From: Bacillota bacterium
GTDB lineage: Bacteria; Bacillota; Desulfotomaculia; Desulfotomaculales; JAJYZD01
DNA length: 6,087 bases
Direction of reading: 5' to 3'
NCBI GenBank assembly: GCA_021800315.1
Contig: JAJYZD010000226.1
Span: forward strand, 1 to 6,087
The notes beneath the pieces were generated by a model. It was given only the letters and a program-made list of their open reading frames with translations. It was not told the origin of the DNA and did not search any database. Made by a program: the position numbers and the translations under genes. Shown one piece after another: positions 1-5,760 of the stretch. Numbering within the stretch: the stretch's first letter is position 1; every line of letters starts with the position of its first letter.

Positions 1-2
1 GT

Positions 3-251
3 TTTAGTGGGACTGCTATGCCAGGCCAATTGATGTTTACCAGGTTGATTGGGTTCAAAGATTTCTCTATGACTTCTGGTGTGAGTTTTGCCTTTACGGC
101 GGATAAGGAAGGATATGTATTGAATCAGTATAAGAAGTTGGCCAGGAAGGTTGACTCGAACAACGAGTCCTTAAAGAGATTTGTTGCCTTCTATAAGCTG
201 AGTAAGATATGTGGCTGTAAGACGAGGTTCCAGACAGTCGGTCGCAAGTAG
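3..251 (+). CDS. Doubtful partial ORF, unknown function
   Basis: This frame is open from the left edge to a TAG at 249-251, so it could be the 3' end of a gene entering from outside, or a 77-residue ORF starting at ATG 18. The ATG has only a weak SD-like GGGACT before it. The product would be basic and Lys/Ser/Phe-rich, with a CGC motif near its C-terminus. I recognise no family. It is less GC-rich than the two large genes. It overlaps on the opposite strand a small frame with a much better ribosome binding site (408-171), so at most one of the two is likely real, and I favour the minus-strand one. Confidence 0.22.
   Translation, partial: FSGTAMPGQLMFTRLIGFKDFSMTSGVSFAFTADKEGYVLNQYKKLARKVDSNNESLKRFVAFYKLSKICGCKTRFQTVGRK
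153..169. other. Perfect 6-bp hairpin after the small minus-strand gene
   Basis: GACTCG-AACAA-CGAGTC is a perfect inverted repeat with a 5-base loop. It begins two bases past the minus-strand stop at 173-171. There is no T-run on either side, so it is not a canonical intrinsic terminator. It could be a 3'-end stabiliser, a weak termination site, or chance. Confidence 0.35.
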
Positions 252-408
252 AACGGGTACCTGGAGAACTGGTGCACCGGCACCGCAACCAAGGCTATTA
301 CCGGCGGCGTCCGCCGCTTGCATTGCCGTCCGTAGCGTTACGGGTTTGTGTCGGCTGGGTATGCGGATACGGCGGTATATAGGGACTCAGACGTCCATAA
401 ACAGCCAT
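171..408 (-). pseudogene. Small proline-rich protein gene, apparently frameshifted
   Basis: An ATG at 408 follows the SD AGGAG with a 5-base spacer. It opens a 36-codon frame beginning MAVYGRLSPYIPPYPHTQPT, rich in Pro, Tyr and Thr, ending at TAA 300-298. The adjacent frame is open over the same junction (in-frame ATG at 323) and runs to TAA 173-171. It encodes about 50 residues with protein-like character (PVLQVPVLLATD, then LTATYLTQLIEGNKSL). One single-base change near 310-330 would join them into one protein of about 78 residues; that region holds a GC hairpin (302-316), a plausible slippage site. A perfect 6-bp hairpin (153-169) follows the second stop. Family unknown. Alternatives are two separate tiny ORFs or chance. 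The SD and start are seen directly; the frameshift is inference. Confidence 0.42.
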
Positions 409-434
409 CACGTCTCCTAGTCCGGACAAGCCGG
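393..434. repeat. Diverged repeat, copy 1 (partner at 5999-6059)
   Basis: GTCCATAAACAGCCAT (393-408) matches GTCCATAAACAACCAT (5999-6014) at 15 of 16 bases in the same orientation. Each copy is followed at a different distance by a similar GC-rich near-palindrome, here GTCCGGACAAGCCGG (420-434) and there GCCCGGACAGTCCGG (6045-6059). On the minus strand, copy 1 is the start of the small gene (MAVYG). The same codons in copy 2 read MVVYG but stop after ten residues. It may be relics of one duplicated gene start or a regulatory element; its origin is unknown. Confidence 0.4.
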
Positions 435-557
435 AACCAAAAAGGGAACCCTCTGCCTCCGTCAAGTTTCCTTCCACTTTGCGCGGATCTTCAGAATTAA
501 GGGACCAAAAACTATCTATCTAATTCGATTGTATGCTCTAGCTACTCGATTCGCTGA
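409..557. other. Intergenic stretch with no gene recognised
   Basis: No coding frame, tRNA or clear terminator is seen here. It must hold the minus-strand upstream signals of the small gene at 408-171. A TTGACG on that strand lies near 462, but I cannot find a convincing -10 at the right distance. The left boundary of the truncated stalk-domain fragment lies at its right side, so a deletion or insertion junction may fall in 540-600. Confidence 0.4.
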
Positions 558-968
558 AGTCGCATAGCACTTCTATATGCTGCATGGCGATTTGTTCTGT
601 TCACCATCGGCAGCAAGCGCTACGTCTCCGACGGAACCGCCGGCAGCCTGGATGTCGCGCTGTTGATATTGGACGGGCGCACCTACCTCCCCGGCCGGTA
701 TATGGGATACGCCACAGGCATGAACAGCGCCGACATTGTTCGGAATCCCGTTGACAGTACGGCGGCCTTCAATTACGACGCGCACACCGTGATCTTTACC
801 CGCGGAGGCAGCACCTGTATGGAGGACGGTGTTCTCCGACGGATGGATGTGGCGCCCATCGACGCAAGCGGCCGGATAAGGGTTCCGGCGCGATATTTTG
901 GCGACGCTTTCGGTTGCCGGGTTTCCTGTGACCAGTCCACTCGGGAAGTCTTGTTATCCCGGAAATAG
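558..968 (+). pseudogene. 5'-truncated stalk-domain (copper amine oxidase N-terminal-like) protein
   Basis: The frame is open from a stop at 555 to TAG 966-968 and carries two tandem copies of the stalk domain (Pfam Cu_amine_oxidN1 family). Repeat 1 begins around 600 (FTIGSKRYVSDG, then SLDVALLILDGRTYLPGRY). Repeat 2 begins around 822 (RRMDVAPIDASGRIRVPARY, then FGDAFGCRV and the closing STREVLL). These follow the family pattern of MDVAP, DGRTxxPxRY, AxGxxVxWD and ATxxVxL. In this family the domains usually follow a Sec signal peptide in surface or cell-wall proteins of clostridia. Here there is no ATG in frame, no signal peptide and no SD; the only usable codon, TTG 663, lies inside repeat 1. 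The usual Trp of the second repeat is Cys (VSCD). I read it as a gene remnant that lost its 5' end. Domain identity is confident; pseudogene status is inferred. Confidence 0.72.
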
Positions 969-1041
969 GCAGGTTCCTGGTAGATGACCCAGGGATTACG
1001 GTCCAGGGGCGGAAAAACAGGCGGCATAGTGCGAAAAGGCT

Positions 1042-1071
1042 TTGACGTACCAGTATGGTTCGTCGTATCGT
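1042..1071 (+). promoter_or_regulatory. Candidate sigma-A promoter for the first lipoprotein gene
   Basis: TTGACG (1042-1047) is separated by 18 bases from TATCGT (1066-1071), five of six and four of six matches to consensus. Transcription would start near 1078, leaving a leader of about 28 bases before the ATG at 1106. Position and spacing fit, but a chance match is possible. Confidence 0.42.
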
Positions 1072-1105
1072 AAGATTTAGTAAAGATGAAAAAAGGGTGG
1101 ATTTT

Positions 1106-1537
1106 ATGAAGTTGCTCTATGTGGTAAGTGCCCTGGCCTTGCTGGCGGCTGTCACCGGGTGCGGGATTTCGTCCGTTGCGCCTTCGGTTCCCGGGGTGAC
1201 ACGGTTCCATGTGTCCGGAACGTGGAAAGGTAAAGTGGAAAACTATTTGAGCCATGGTGAATCCTTGGGCCTGATAGCGAAGGTTGTCCGGGAACCGGGG
1301 AACAAGGTGATTATGCGCATTCACGATTTCGTGAATCTGAGCGGACGGATAAGCGGTAACGGGATTATGCTGTCCGATACCTACGCTCTGGGCCCTGGTC
1401 ATGCCGCCCGATACCGGCTTAAGGGGGCTGTCCATGGCGACACAATGACGGGAATCCTTACATCGAGCATCCTTGTTAACAAAAAGGTGACAAAGAAATC
1501 TTCTTGGGCTTTTGTTCTGAGAAGAAATCCCTCGTGA
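1106..1537 (+). CDS. Small predicted lipoprotein, unknown function
   Basis: A 143-residue protein. I chose ATG 1106 because AGGGTGG (1094-1100) lies 5 bases upstream and because this start puts a lipoprotein signal peptide at the very N-terminus: MKLLYVVSALALLAAVTGC, lipobox AVTGC, with Cys19 as the predicted lipidated residue. An upstream in-frame ATG (1055) would put 17 charged residues before the signal and is unlikely. The mature part (about 125 residues) is beta-rich, with VSGTWKGKVE early, alternating hydrophobic strands (RISGNGIMLSD, RLKGAVHGDTMTGIL) and a closing strand WAFVLRR. This layout recalls small lipocalin-like or beta-barrel lipoproteins, but I cannot name a family. It would be anchored on the outer face of the cytoplasmic membrane. 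It is the only clearly intact gene in the left 2.4 kb. Possible Ca/ligand binding or enzymatic function is not indicated by any motif. Confidence 0.75.
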   Translation: MKLLYVVSALALLAAVTGCGISSVAPSVPGVTRFHVSGTWKGKVENYLSHGESLGLIAKVVREPGNKVIMRIHDFVNLSGRISGNGIMLSDTYALGPGHAARYRLKGAVHGDTMTGILTSSILVNKKVTKKSSWAFVLRRNPS

Positions 1538-1587
1538 GTAAGGGACGTTATACCTGAAAATTGTGGGAAAGATGGAAAATGTGTCTT

Positions 1588-1616
1588 TTGAAAAAAGCCG
1601 GCCCAAGAGGTATTGT
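1588..1616 (+). promoter_or_regulatory. Candidate sigma-A promoter for the second lipoprotein
   Basis: TTGAAA (1588-1593, five of six) is followed after exactly 17 bases by TATTGT (1611-1616, four of six). Start of transcription near 1623 would give a leader of about 33 bases before ATG 1656, whose SD is GAGG at 1643-1646. It lies just after the first lipoprotein gene, so the two lipoproteins may be transcribed separately. Confidence 0.42.
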
Positions 1617-1655
1617 CGAGCGGTTAATCACAGCCCGCGTACGAGGTCGGGGAAA

Positions 1656-1956
1656 ATGACGGTATTTCCAATGATGCGGAAAGTGACTGGTTTTCTTCTG
1701 GCCGCCCTGCTCCTTCCGGCCGGAGGGTGTTCCTTCCACCCTTCGGCCGGAAGCTCCAAGGCTTCCCAGCCGACCAATAACAATCACCTTCCTGGTTCTC
1801 CAGGACAACCGCAGTCTCCTAGCCTTGCCCGGCCTCAGTGCGGCGGCCCAGGGTAACTGGGTGGTCTTACCGGTATCCGGCTGGCTTGAGCACGGCAGGT
1901 ATACCATTACGGCCAGTTGGCCGGGTGGATCGGTAATCCGTCGGATTGACTTTTAG
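1656..1956 (+). pseudogene. Second lipoprotein gene, split by a frameshift
   Basis: From ATG 1656 (SD GAGG, 9-base spacer) the frame reads MTVFPMMRKVTGFLLAALLL then PAGGC, a clear lipoprotein signal with lipobox PAGGC (Cys encoded at 1728-1730). It then turns into a low-complexity Pro/Ser/Gln/Asn tail and stops at 1854-1856. The frame one base to the right is open over the same region and reads as credible beta-rich protein from about 1774: ITITFLVLQDNRSLLALPG, then GNWVVLPVSGWLEHGRYTIT and SWPGGSVIRRIDF, ending at TAG 1954-1956. It has no start of its own. A one-base insertion (or two-base deletion) between about 1735 and 1790 would explain both halves, giving an original lipoprotein of about 100 residues. 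Function unknown; the body resembles small Ig-like beta-sandwich domains only in general pattern. A sequencing error cannot be excluded. Confidence 0.6.
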
Positions 1957-2261
1957 GCGGCGTTGGCATGATTTTCGGTCGAGCTTTCTTGACAGCCTTG
2001 CCGCGAGTTTGTTGCTTTGGGAATGCGGGAGAGTTAATTCACAGAAAAGCCTTTGCTTACCAGGGAACCTTTCATTTTCTTCGGGCGTTGGCGGATCAGA
2101 CTTATACGGGAGGCAGTTATAGGTAAGCAAGTTTTAACTATGCCGTCTGCTATCCAGCTTGCCAACCTCGAATAATCTATAGTGGGCAAGCCAAAAGCCA
2201 ACTTTAAGACCTTGTCCAAATGACCACCGTCTATAAAATTCGCCACACGACCCGGAACACT
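1950..2261 (-). pseudogene. NYN-domain (PIN-like nuclease) relic
   Basis: Two minus-strand frames together spell the N-terminal half of a NYN/DUF88-type protein. From about 2249 one reads RVANFIDGGHLDKVLKLAFG, then IDYSRLASWIADGI, the hallmark first strand with its acidic residue (FIDGG). From about 2130 the next frame continues with LLTYNCLPYKSDPPTPEENE, RFPGKQRLF, and degenerate text to about 1950. Known relatives have the same order: FIDGGxL, an IDYxxL helix, then an (R)TYYYxCLPYxSxPPT segment. The join near 2125 needs a frameshift plus a small in-frame loss (only TYN remains of the TYYYN stretch). The start codon is missing, although an SD-like AGGAGTGG lies just upstream. The C-terminal half with the remaining catalytic aspartates is absent, and the relic runs into the 3' end of the second lipoprotein gene. 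Family assignment is from memory of the motif; decay is directly visible. Confidence 0.62.
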
Positions 2262-2285
2262 ACCACTCCTCTTAAAGACATTGTA

Positions 2286-2318
2286 AGGGGGTCGATCTAT
2301 GAACCAACTCGACCCCCT
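2286..2318. repeat. 10-bp perfect inverted repeat
   Basis: AGGGGGTCGA (2286-2295) and TCGACCCCCT (2309-2318) pair perfectly around a 13-base loop. No T-run follows on either strand. The loop holds ATG 2299, preceded by GGGGG, opening a 21-residue frame (MNQLDPLRQFRPDIPAECRE) that ends at 2364; I do not trust this as a gene. The stem may belong to the degraded insertion element whose end lies to the right, or be the upstream border of the NYN relic. Confidence 0.4.
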
Positions 2319-2370
2319 CAGACAATTCCGGCCTGACATCCCTGCGGAATGCCGGGAAGTATAATTGTAC

Positions 2371-2416
2371 AGGCTTGACCGGGCTACCGGCACGGCTTCA
2401 GCCGTGGGAGAATGTC
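2371..2416. mobile_element. Probable IS200/IS605-type right-end relic
   Basis: CACGGCT-TC-AGCCGTG (2391-2406) is a perfect 7-bp hairpin, preceded by a CCGG-gcta-CCGG mini-hairpin (2379-2390) and followed by GGAGAATGTCAG. This layout, a subterminal GC hairpin whose right arm continues as GTGGGAGxATGTCAA, is what I recall of right ends of IS200/IS605 or TnpB-only elements, which are recognised as hairpins rather than as terminal inverted repeats. The final TCAG differs from the usual TCAA. No tnpA or tnpB coding sequence is seen beside it, so it would be a solo end. It sits directly against the reductase stop codon (2415-2417), and on the minus strand the hairpin could serve as its 3' end. It may instead be just a terminator-like or REP-like palindrome. 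Confidence 0.45.
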
Positions 2417-4085
2417 AGTCCGTGTCGTAGGGCCAGCCCTGCAGGCCTCCTTCAACGAACTTCACGTTGCGGAAGCCGGCCCCGGCCAGGATGCGCTCGG
2501 CCTCCCAGGCACGGCTGCCCAGGGCGCAGATCGTGATCACCGGCTTCTCCCGGGGGATATCCTGCAGGTGGTCGCGCAGGTCGCCCAGGGCAACCTGCAG
2601 GGTCCTGGCATCGTCGATACGGCGGTAGCGAAACTGGTCGGGGGTACGGACGTCCAACAGGACGAAGTCCCCGTCCGAGGCCAGGAGGTCGTGCAACTCC
2701 CGCGCCGTCACGGTTTCGGCCACGCCGTCCAGCTTGTTGCGGACGATGTTGGCCGTGTGCTGGAGGGGGTCGATGGGGGTGTTGTAGGGAGGGGCGTAGC
2801 CCAGGTCGAGACCGGCCAGGTCGTCCACCGTGGCGCCGAAGCGGAGGGCGGCGGCGGCCACATCGACGCGCTTGACCACGTCGCCCTGGCCGATGCCCTG
2901 CAGGCCGAGGACCCGGCGGCTTTGTTTCTCCACCACCAGCTTGATGATCACGTTGTCATGGCCGGGGTAATAGTGGGTGCGGTCGTGGCCGGCGTTGACC
3001 GCGCACTCGATCTCGTAGCCCAGGGCCCGGGCCTGCTCTTCGCCCAGGCCGGTCCGGCCCACGTTCCAATCCGTTATTTTCATGACCGAAGTGCCCAACA
3101 CACCCTCGAAGGCGCTCCCGATGCCGGCCAGGTTGTCGCCGGCCACCCGTCCCTGCCGGTTGGCCGTGGAGGCCAGCGGTATGTACACCGGCCTGCCGGA
3201 AACCAGGTGGCGGTTTTCCACGCAGTCACCGATGGCGTAGATGTCCGGGTCGCTGGTCTCCAGGCGCCGGTTTACCGCTATCGCCCCGGTTTCGCCGATA
3301 GTCAGCCCGGCATGGCGGGCCAGCTCCACGTTGGGACGCACTCCCACGGCCACGATGACCAGGTCGGCGGGCAGGGTGCCCTGGTCGGTCACGACCCCGG
3401 TCACCCGGTCCCGGCCCTCCAGGCGTAACACCTTGCGTCCCGTGAACATTTCGAGGCCCGTCTCCTCCAGGCGGTAGGCCAGGAGGGCGGCCAGGTCCGG
3501 GTCCAGGACGGCGGGCAGGATCTGGTCCTTCATTTCCACCACGGATACACCCATCTTGCGCTTGAGCAACGCTTCGGCGGCTTCCATGCCGATCAGGCCG
3601 GCGCCCATGACCACGGCCTCTTTGGCGCCCGCCGCTCCGGCGGCTACCTTCCTGGCGTCCTCGGGATGGTTCAGGCGGTATACGCCCTCGAGGTCCAGGC
3701 CGGGAACGGGCGGAATAAAGGGGCCGGCCCCGGTCGCCAGCACCAGCTTGTCGTAGGGGAGGGTGTAGCCCTCCCCGGTCTCCAGGCTGGTTACGGCCAC
3801 TTCCTTCTTCTTCCGGTCGATGGCCGTGGCCTCGGTACGGGTGAGCACCCGCACGGCCTTTTCCTTCGCGAAATACAATTCGTCCCTCTTGATCCCGTAA
3901 GCCGTGGTGAAAAGCTCGTCGAAGTCGCGGATCTGGCCGCTGACGAAATAGGGCATGCCGCAGCCGGCGTAAGAAATGAGTCCGCCGCGTTCGACAATGG
4001 TGATCCCGGCCCCGGGTAGCAGGCGCCGGGCCCGGGCGGCCGCCTTGGGACCGGCGGCTACCCCGCCTATTACCAAAATACGCAA
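2415..4085 (-). CDS. CoA-disulfide/persulfide reductase with C-terminal rhodanese domain (CoADR-Rhd)
   Basis: A 556-residue flavoprotein of the pyridine nucleotide-disulfide oxidoreductase family. The TTG at 4085 is the start: the purine-rich SD GAGGGGG lies 7 bases upstream and the product begins directly with the FAD fold (MRILVIGGVAAGPKAAARAR). The frame stays open to 4322 but that extension is not protein-like. Visible parts: active-site Cys42 in SYAGCGMPYF, as in CoA-disulfide reductase; ATG motif (LVLATGAGP, 115-122); NAD(P)H-binding GAGLIGMEAAEAL (161-173); second FAD motif DIYAIGDC (281-288); dimerisation domain with Tyr372/Tyr373 (HYYPGHD) and Tyr430 (LGYAPPYNTPID), matching the CoA-proximal tyrosines of the family; and a rhodanese domain from about 457 with LLDVRTPDQF and the loop CALGSRA, Cys520 being the sulfur-carrying residue. 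Length matches known CoADR-Rhd proteins. Likely reaction: NAD(P)H-dependent cleavage of CoA disulfide, CoA persulfide or polysulfide sulfur in the cytoplasm, with sulfur passed between the Cys42 and Cys520 sites. The exact substrate is inference. Confidence 0.93.
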   Translation of the reverse strand: MRILVIGGVAAGPKAAARARRLLPGAGITIVERGGLISYAGCGMPYFVSGQIRDFDELFTTAYGIKRDELYFAKEKAVRVLTRTEATAIDRKKKEVAVTSLETGEGYTLPYDKLVLATGAGPFIPPVPGLDLEGVYRLNHPEDARKVAAGAAGAKEAVVMGAGLIGMEAAEALLKRKMGVSVVEMKDQILPAVLDPDLAALLAYRLEETGLEMFTGRKVLRLEGRDRVTGVVTDQGTLPADLVIVAVGVRPNVELARHAGLTIGETGAIAVNRRLETSDPDIYAIGDCVENRHLVSGRPVYIPLASTANRQGRVAGDNLAGIGSAFEGVLGTSVMKITDWNVGRTGLGEEQARALGYEIECAVNAGHDRTHYYPGHDNVIIKLVVEKQSRRVLGLQGIGQGDVVKRVDVAAAALRFGATVDDLAGLDLGYAPPYNTPIDPLQHTANIVRNKLDGVAETVTARELHDLLASDGDFVLLDVRTPDQFRYRRIDDARTLQVALGDLRDHLQDIPREKPVITICALGSRAWEAERILAGAGFRNVKFVEGGLQGWPYDTD

Positions 4086-4113
4086 AAACCCACCCCCTCT
4101 ATATCTATTTTCA

Positions 4114-4142
4114 ATTATAGCCGGGACGGGGCTTCCAGTCCA
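4114..4142 (-). promoter_or_regulatory. Sigma-A type promoter of the reductase gene
   Basis: On the minus strand TGGACT (4142-4137, four of six) is followed after 17 bases by a perfect TATAAT (4119-4114). The predicted transcript starts near 4107, giving a leader of about 22 bases that holds just the SD before TTG 4085. There is no room for a leader RNA. This argues that the reductase is transcribed on its own. Confidence 0.65.
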
Positions 4143-4177
4143 TACTTTCCCCGGGCGGAAGTACGGTGCCCGGAACA

Positions 4178-4206
4178 AAGAAAAATCCCCGTTTTGGCCG
4201 GAGGGG
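4178..4206 (-). terminator. Probable intrinsic terminator of the protease gene
   Basis: About 31 bases after the protease stop the minus strand has CCCC, a short stem-loop around CCGGCCAAAACGG with one bulged base, GGGG, then ATTTTTCTTT. The stem is only about 5 bp but the T-run is good and the position is right. It lies between the two minus-strand genes and upstream of the reductase promoter, supporting separate transcription units. Confidence 0.45.
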
Positions 4207-4236
4207 TCGACCTGACGGGTAATCGCCGGGGGGTCC

Positions 4237-5532
4237 TCAGTAAGCCACCCGGGCGGTGCCCACGGCGTTGGCCGCGTCCAGGAGCCCGCTGCCCTGGGCG
4301 AGCCGGTCGAAGCGCAGGTCACGGCAACTGTGGACGATGGCCCCCTTTACCTCGTCCGGCGTCAGGTCCGGCGTCGCCTCCAAGATCAGGGCGGCCAGCC
4401 CGGCGCACAGCGGGGTGGCCATGGAGGTGCCGGAGAGGGTGAAATAGTAGCCGGAGACGCGGGCGCGGGGTAGTTGGCGGTCGAGAACCGAACCGGGGGC
4501 GCGCAGGGAAACGATGCCCACGCCCGGCGCGACCACGTCGGGTTTGGCCAGTCCGTCAACCGTCGGTCCCCGGCTGGAAAAAGGAGCGATGGTATCATCC
4601 TGGCAGGGGACCGTCCGGTGATCGTCTTCCGCCCCGACCGTGATGGCGGCCGGCGCGTGACCCGGGGAGTCGATGGTACGGGGGGAAGGACCGTCGTTGC
4701 CGGCGGCGGCCACCACCACGATGCCCGCTCCCCACGCCTTCTGGACGGCGGCGACCGCGGGGTCGTCCCGGTAGGACCCTTCGGGCGGGCTGCCCAGCGA
4801 GAGGGATATGACCCGGATGTTGAGGTCGTCTTTGCGGGCCACACACCAGTCAATGCCGGCAATGACCGTGGATAGCGGGCCGCCGCCGTATCGGTCGAGA
4901 ACCTTCACCCCGACGAGGCTGGCCTCCGGGGCGATGCCCCGGTAACGGCCGCGTAAGGAACGGCCGTTTCCGGCGACGATGCCCGCGCAGTGGGTGCCGT
5001 GGCCGTTGTCGTCGTAGGGAAACCTTTTTTTACCCACCAGGTCGTTGAAGGCGGCAATCCGGTTGGTGGGCCGGACCAGGTCCGGATGTTGGTGGATCCC
5101 TGTGTCCACGACGGCCACCGACACCCCCTTACCGCCGGCGCCCTGCTGCCAGGCCGTGTTTCCCTCAACCGCCGGCACGGCTATGTCCAGGTTGGTATGC
5201 ACGTTACGGTCCAGCCAGAGGCGCCTGACGGCGCTGTGATCGTGGAGGTGTTTTAGGGCCGCCAGGGAGCCCTGGGCGGCGAAGGACCCTATGAGGGGCA
5301 GGTGGTAGTTGATCACCAGGTCCCGGTGGGCGGCCGCGGTCCGGGCCAGCTCCGGGTCGTAGGTCTCCCCCGCCAGTTGGACGATGACCGGAACGCGGAG
5401 TTCGCCGCGGGTTACGAACCTTCTCAGGCCGGTTTTTTTTTCATCGTCCCGGCAGTTGGCGCACAAATGCTTTTTCAAAGCCGGGGACAGCTTGCTGCTG
5501 GCAATTATCCAGGTCAGGTGTTCGGGATGCAT
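4237..5532 (-). CDS. aprX: AprX-like intracellular subtilisin (S8 serine protease)
   Basis: A 431-residue S8-family protease. I chose ATG 5532 because GAGGTG lies 9 bases upstream; the alternative GTG 5544 overlaps that SD. There is no signal peptide, so it should act in the cytoplasm. Order: an N-terminal extension with a CxxC (CANC, 24-27); an inhibitor-I9-like prosegment (about 45-118, from VPVIVQLAGE to LWLDRNVHTNLD); then the catalytic domain with Asp143 (VAVVDTGIHQHPDL), His178 (DDNGHGTHCAGIVAG), oxyanion Asn279 (AAAGNDGPSP) and Ser370 (SGTSMATPLCAG). AFSSRGPT-like PFSSRGPTVDG, KPDVVAPGV and the closing TPDEVKGAI are typical. Length and block order agree closely with Bacillus AprX (about 442 residues), including HGTHCAG and TPxCAG, where secreted subtilisins have other residues. 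Likely role: cytoplasmic proteolysis; AprX of Bacillus is a stationary-phase protein dispensable for growth. All catalytic residues are present. The role in this organism is inferred. Confidence 0.93.
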   Translation of the reverse strand: MHPEHLTWIIASSKLSPALKKHLCANCRDDEKKTGLRRFVTRGELRVPVIVQLAGETYDPELARTAAAHRDLVINYHLPLIGSFAAQGSLAALKHLHDHSAVRRLWLDRNVHTNLDIAVPAVEGNTAWQQGAGGKGVSVAVVDTGIHQHPDLVRPTNRIAAFNDLVGKKRFPYDDNGHGTHCAGIVAGNGRSLRGRYRGIAPEASLVGVKVLDRYGGGPLSTVIAGIDWCVARKDDLNIRVISLSLGSPPEGSYRDDPAVAAVQKAWGAGIVVVAAAGNDGPSPRTIDSPGHAPAAITVGAEDDHRTVPCQDDTIAPFSSRGPTVDGLAKPDVVAPGVGIVSLRAPGSVLDRQLPRARVSGYYFTLSGTSMATPLCAGLAALILEATPDLTPDEVKGAIVHSCRDLRFDRLAQGSGLLDAANAVGTARVAY

Positions 5533-5659
5533 GGAAAATACCACCTCGCGTTCCTTTCTCCAGGCTATGCGCCGGGGGAGCGGGGGGTTACGGCCCGGTA
5601 CCGGCAGCCGGGACAGCGATCCGGGGTTCCGAACGGTCGAAATTCAAGCCTGAATGGAA

Positions 5660-5688
5660 TTGACAAAACGGGGGCGAAGTTGTAAGCT
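5660..5688 (+). promoter_or_regulatory. Candidate rightward promoter upstream of a TetR-type operator
   Basis: A perfect TTGACA (5660-5665) is followed after 17 bases by TAAGCT (5683-5688), a weak -10 with three of six matches. The expected start near 5695 falls at the left edge of the inverted repeat 5699-5718, the usual place for a repressor to block initiation. It points rightward, away from the protease. Confidence 0.42.
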
Positions 5689-5698
5689 GACAGATAGT

Positions 5699-5718
5699 GA
5701 ATGAGGACTCACTCATTA
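5699..5718. promoter_or_regulatory. TetR-family-like operator
   Basis: GAATGAGGACTCACTCATTA holds AATGAG (5700-5705) and CTCATT (5712-5717), perfect inverted arms around GACTCA, plus a nested TGAG-GA-CTCA. TetR-family regulators of Bacillota often bind TGAATGA-n-TCATTCA or TGAGTGAGT-type sites just past the -10, as here. No regulator gene lies in the window. The match is by pattern only. Confidence 0.45.
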
Positions 5719-5760
5719 GGGGGCAGGCCGCGAGGCCCTTCTATTTCCGAAAGCTGGCGC

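Noticed and set aside
211..420. 69-codon plus-strand ORF
   Set aside because: Antisense to the small minus-strand gene with the better ribosome site; Arg/Ser-rich shadow.
773..1606. 277-codon minus-strand ORF
   Set aside because: It lies antisense to the stalk-domain fragment and the first lipoprotein, has no SD or family motif, and its product is Arg/Pro/His-rich low-quality sequence typical of GC-rich shadows.
2299..2364. 21-codon ORF behind GGGGG inside the 10-bp inverted repeat
   Set aside because: Very short, overlaps a structured repeat, no family likeness; more likely part of a degraded element.
2412..3428. 338-codon plus-strand ORF
   Set aside because: Antisense to the reductase; Val/Gly/His/Asp-rich composition is the mirror of a GC-rich gene.
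4086..4322. Upstream extension of the reductase to a start at 4322
   Set aside because: The extra 79 residues overlap the protease 3' end, the terminator and the promoter, and do not resemble protein; TTG 4085 has the SD and begins directly with the FAD fold.
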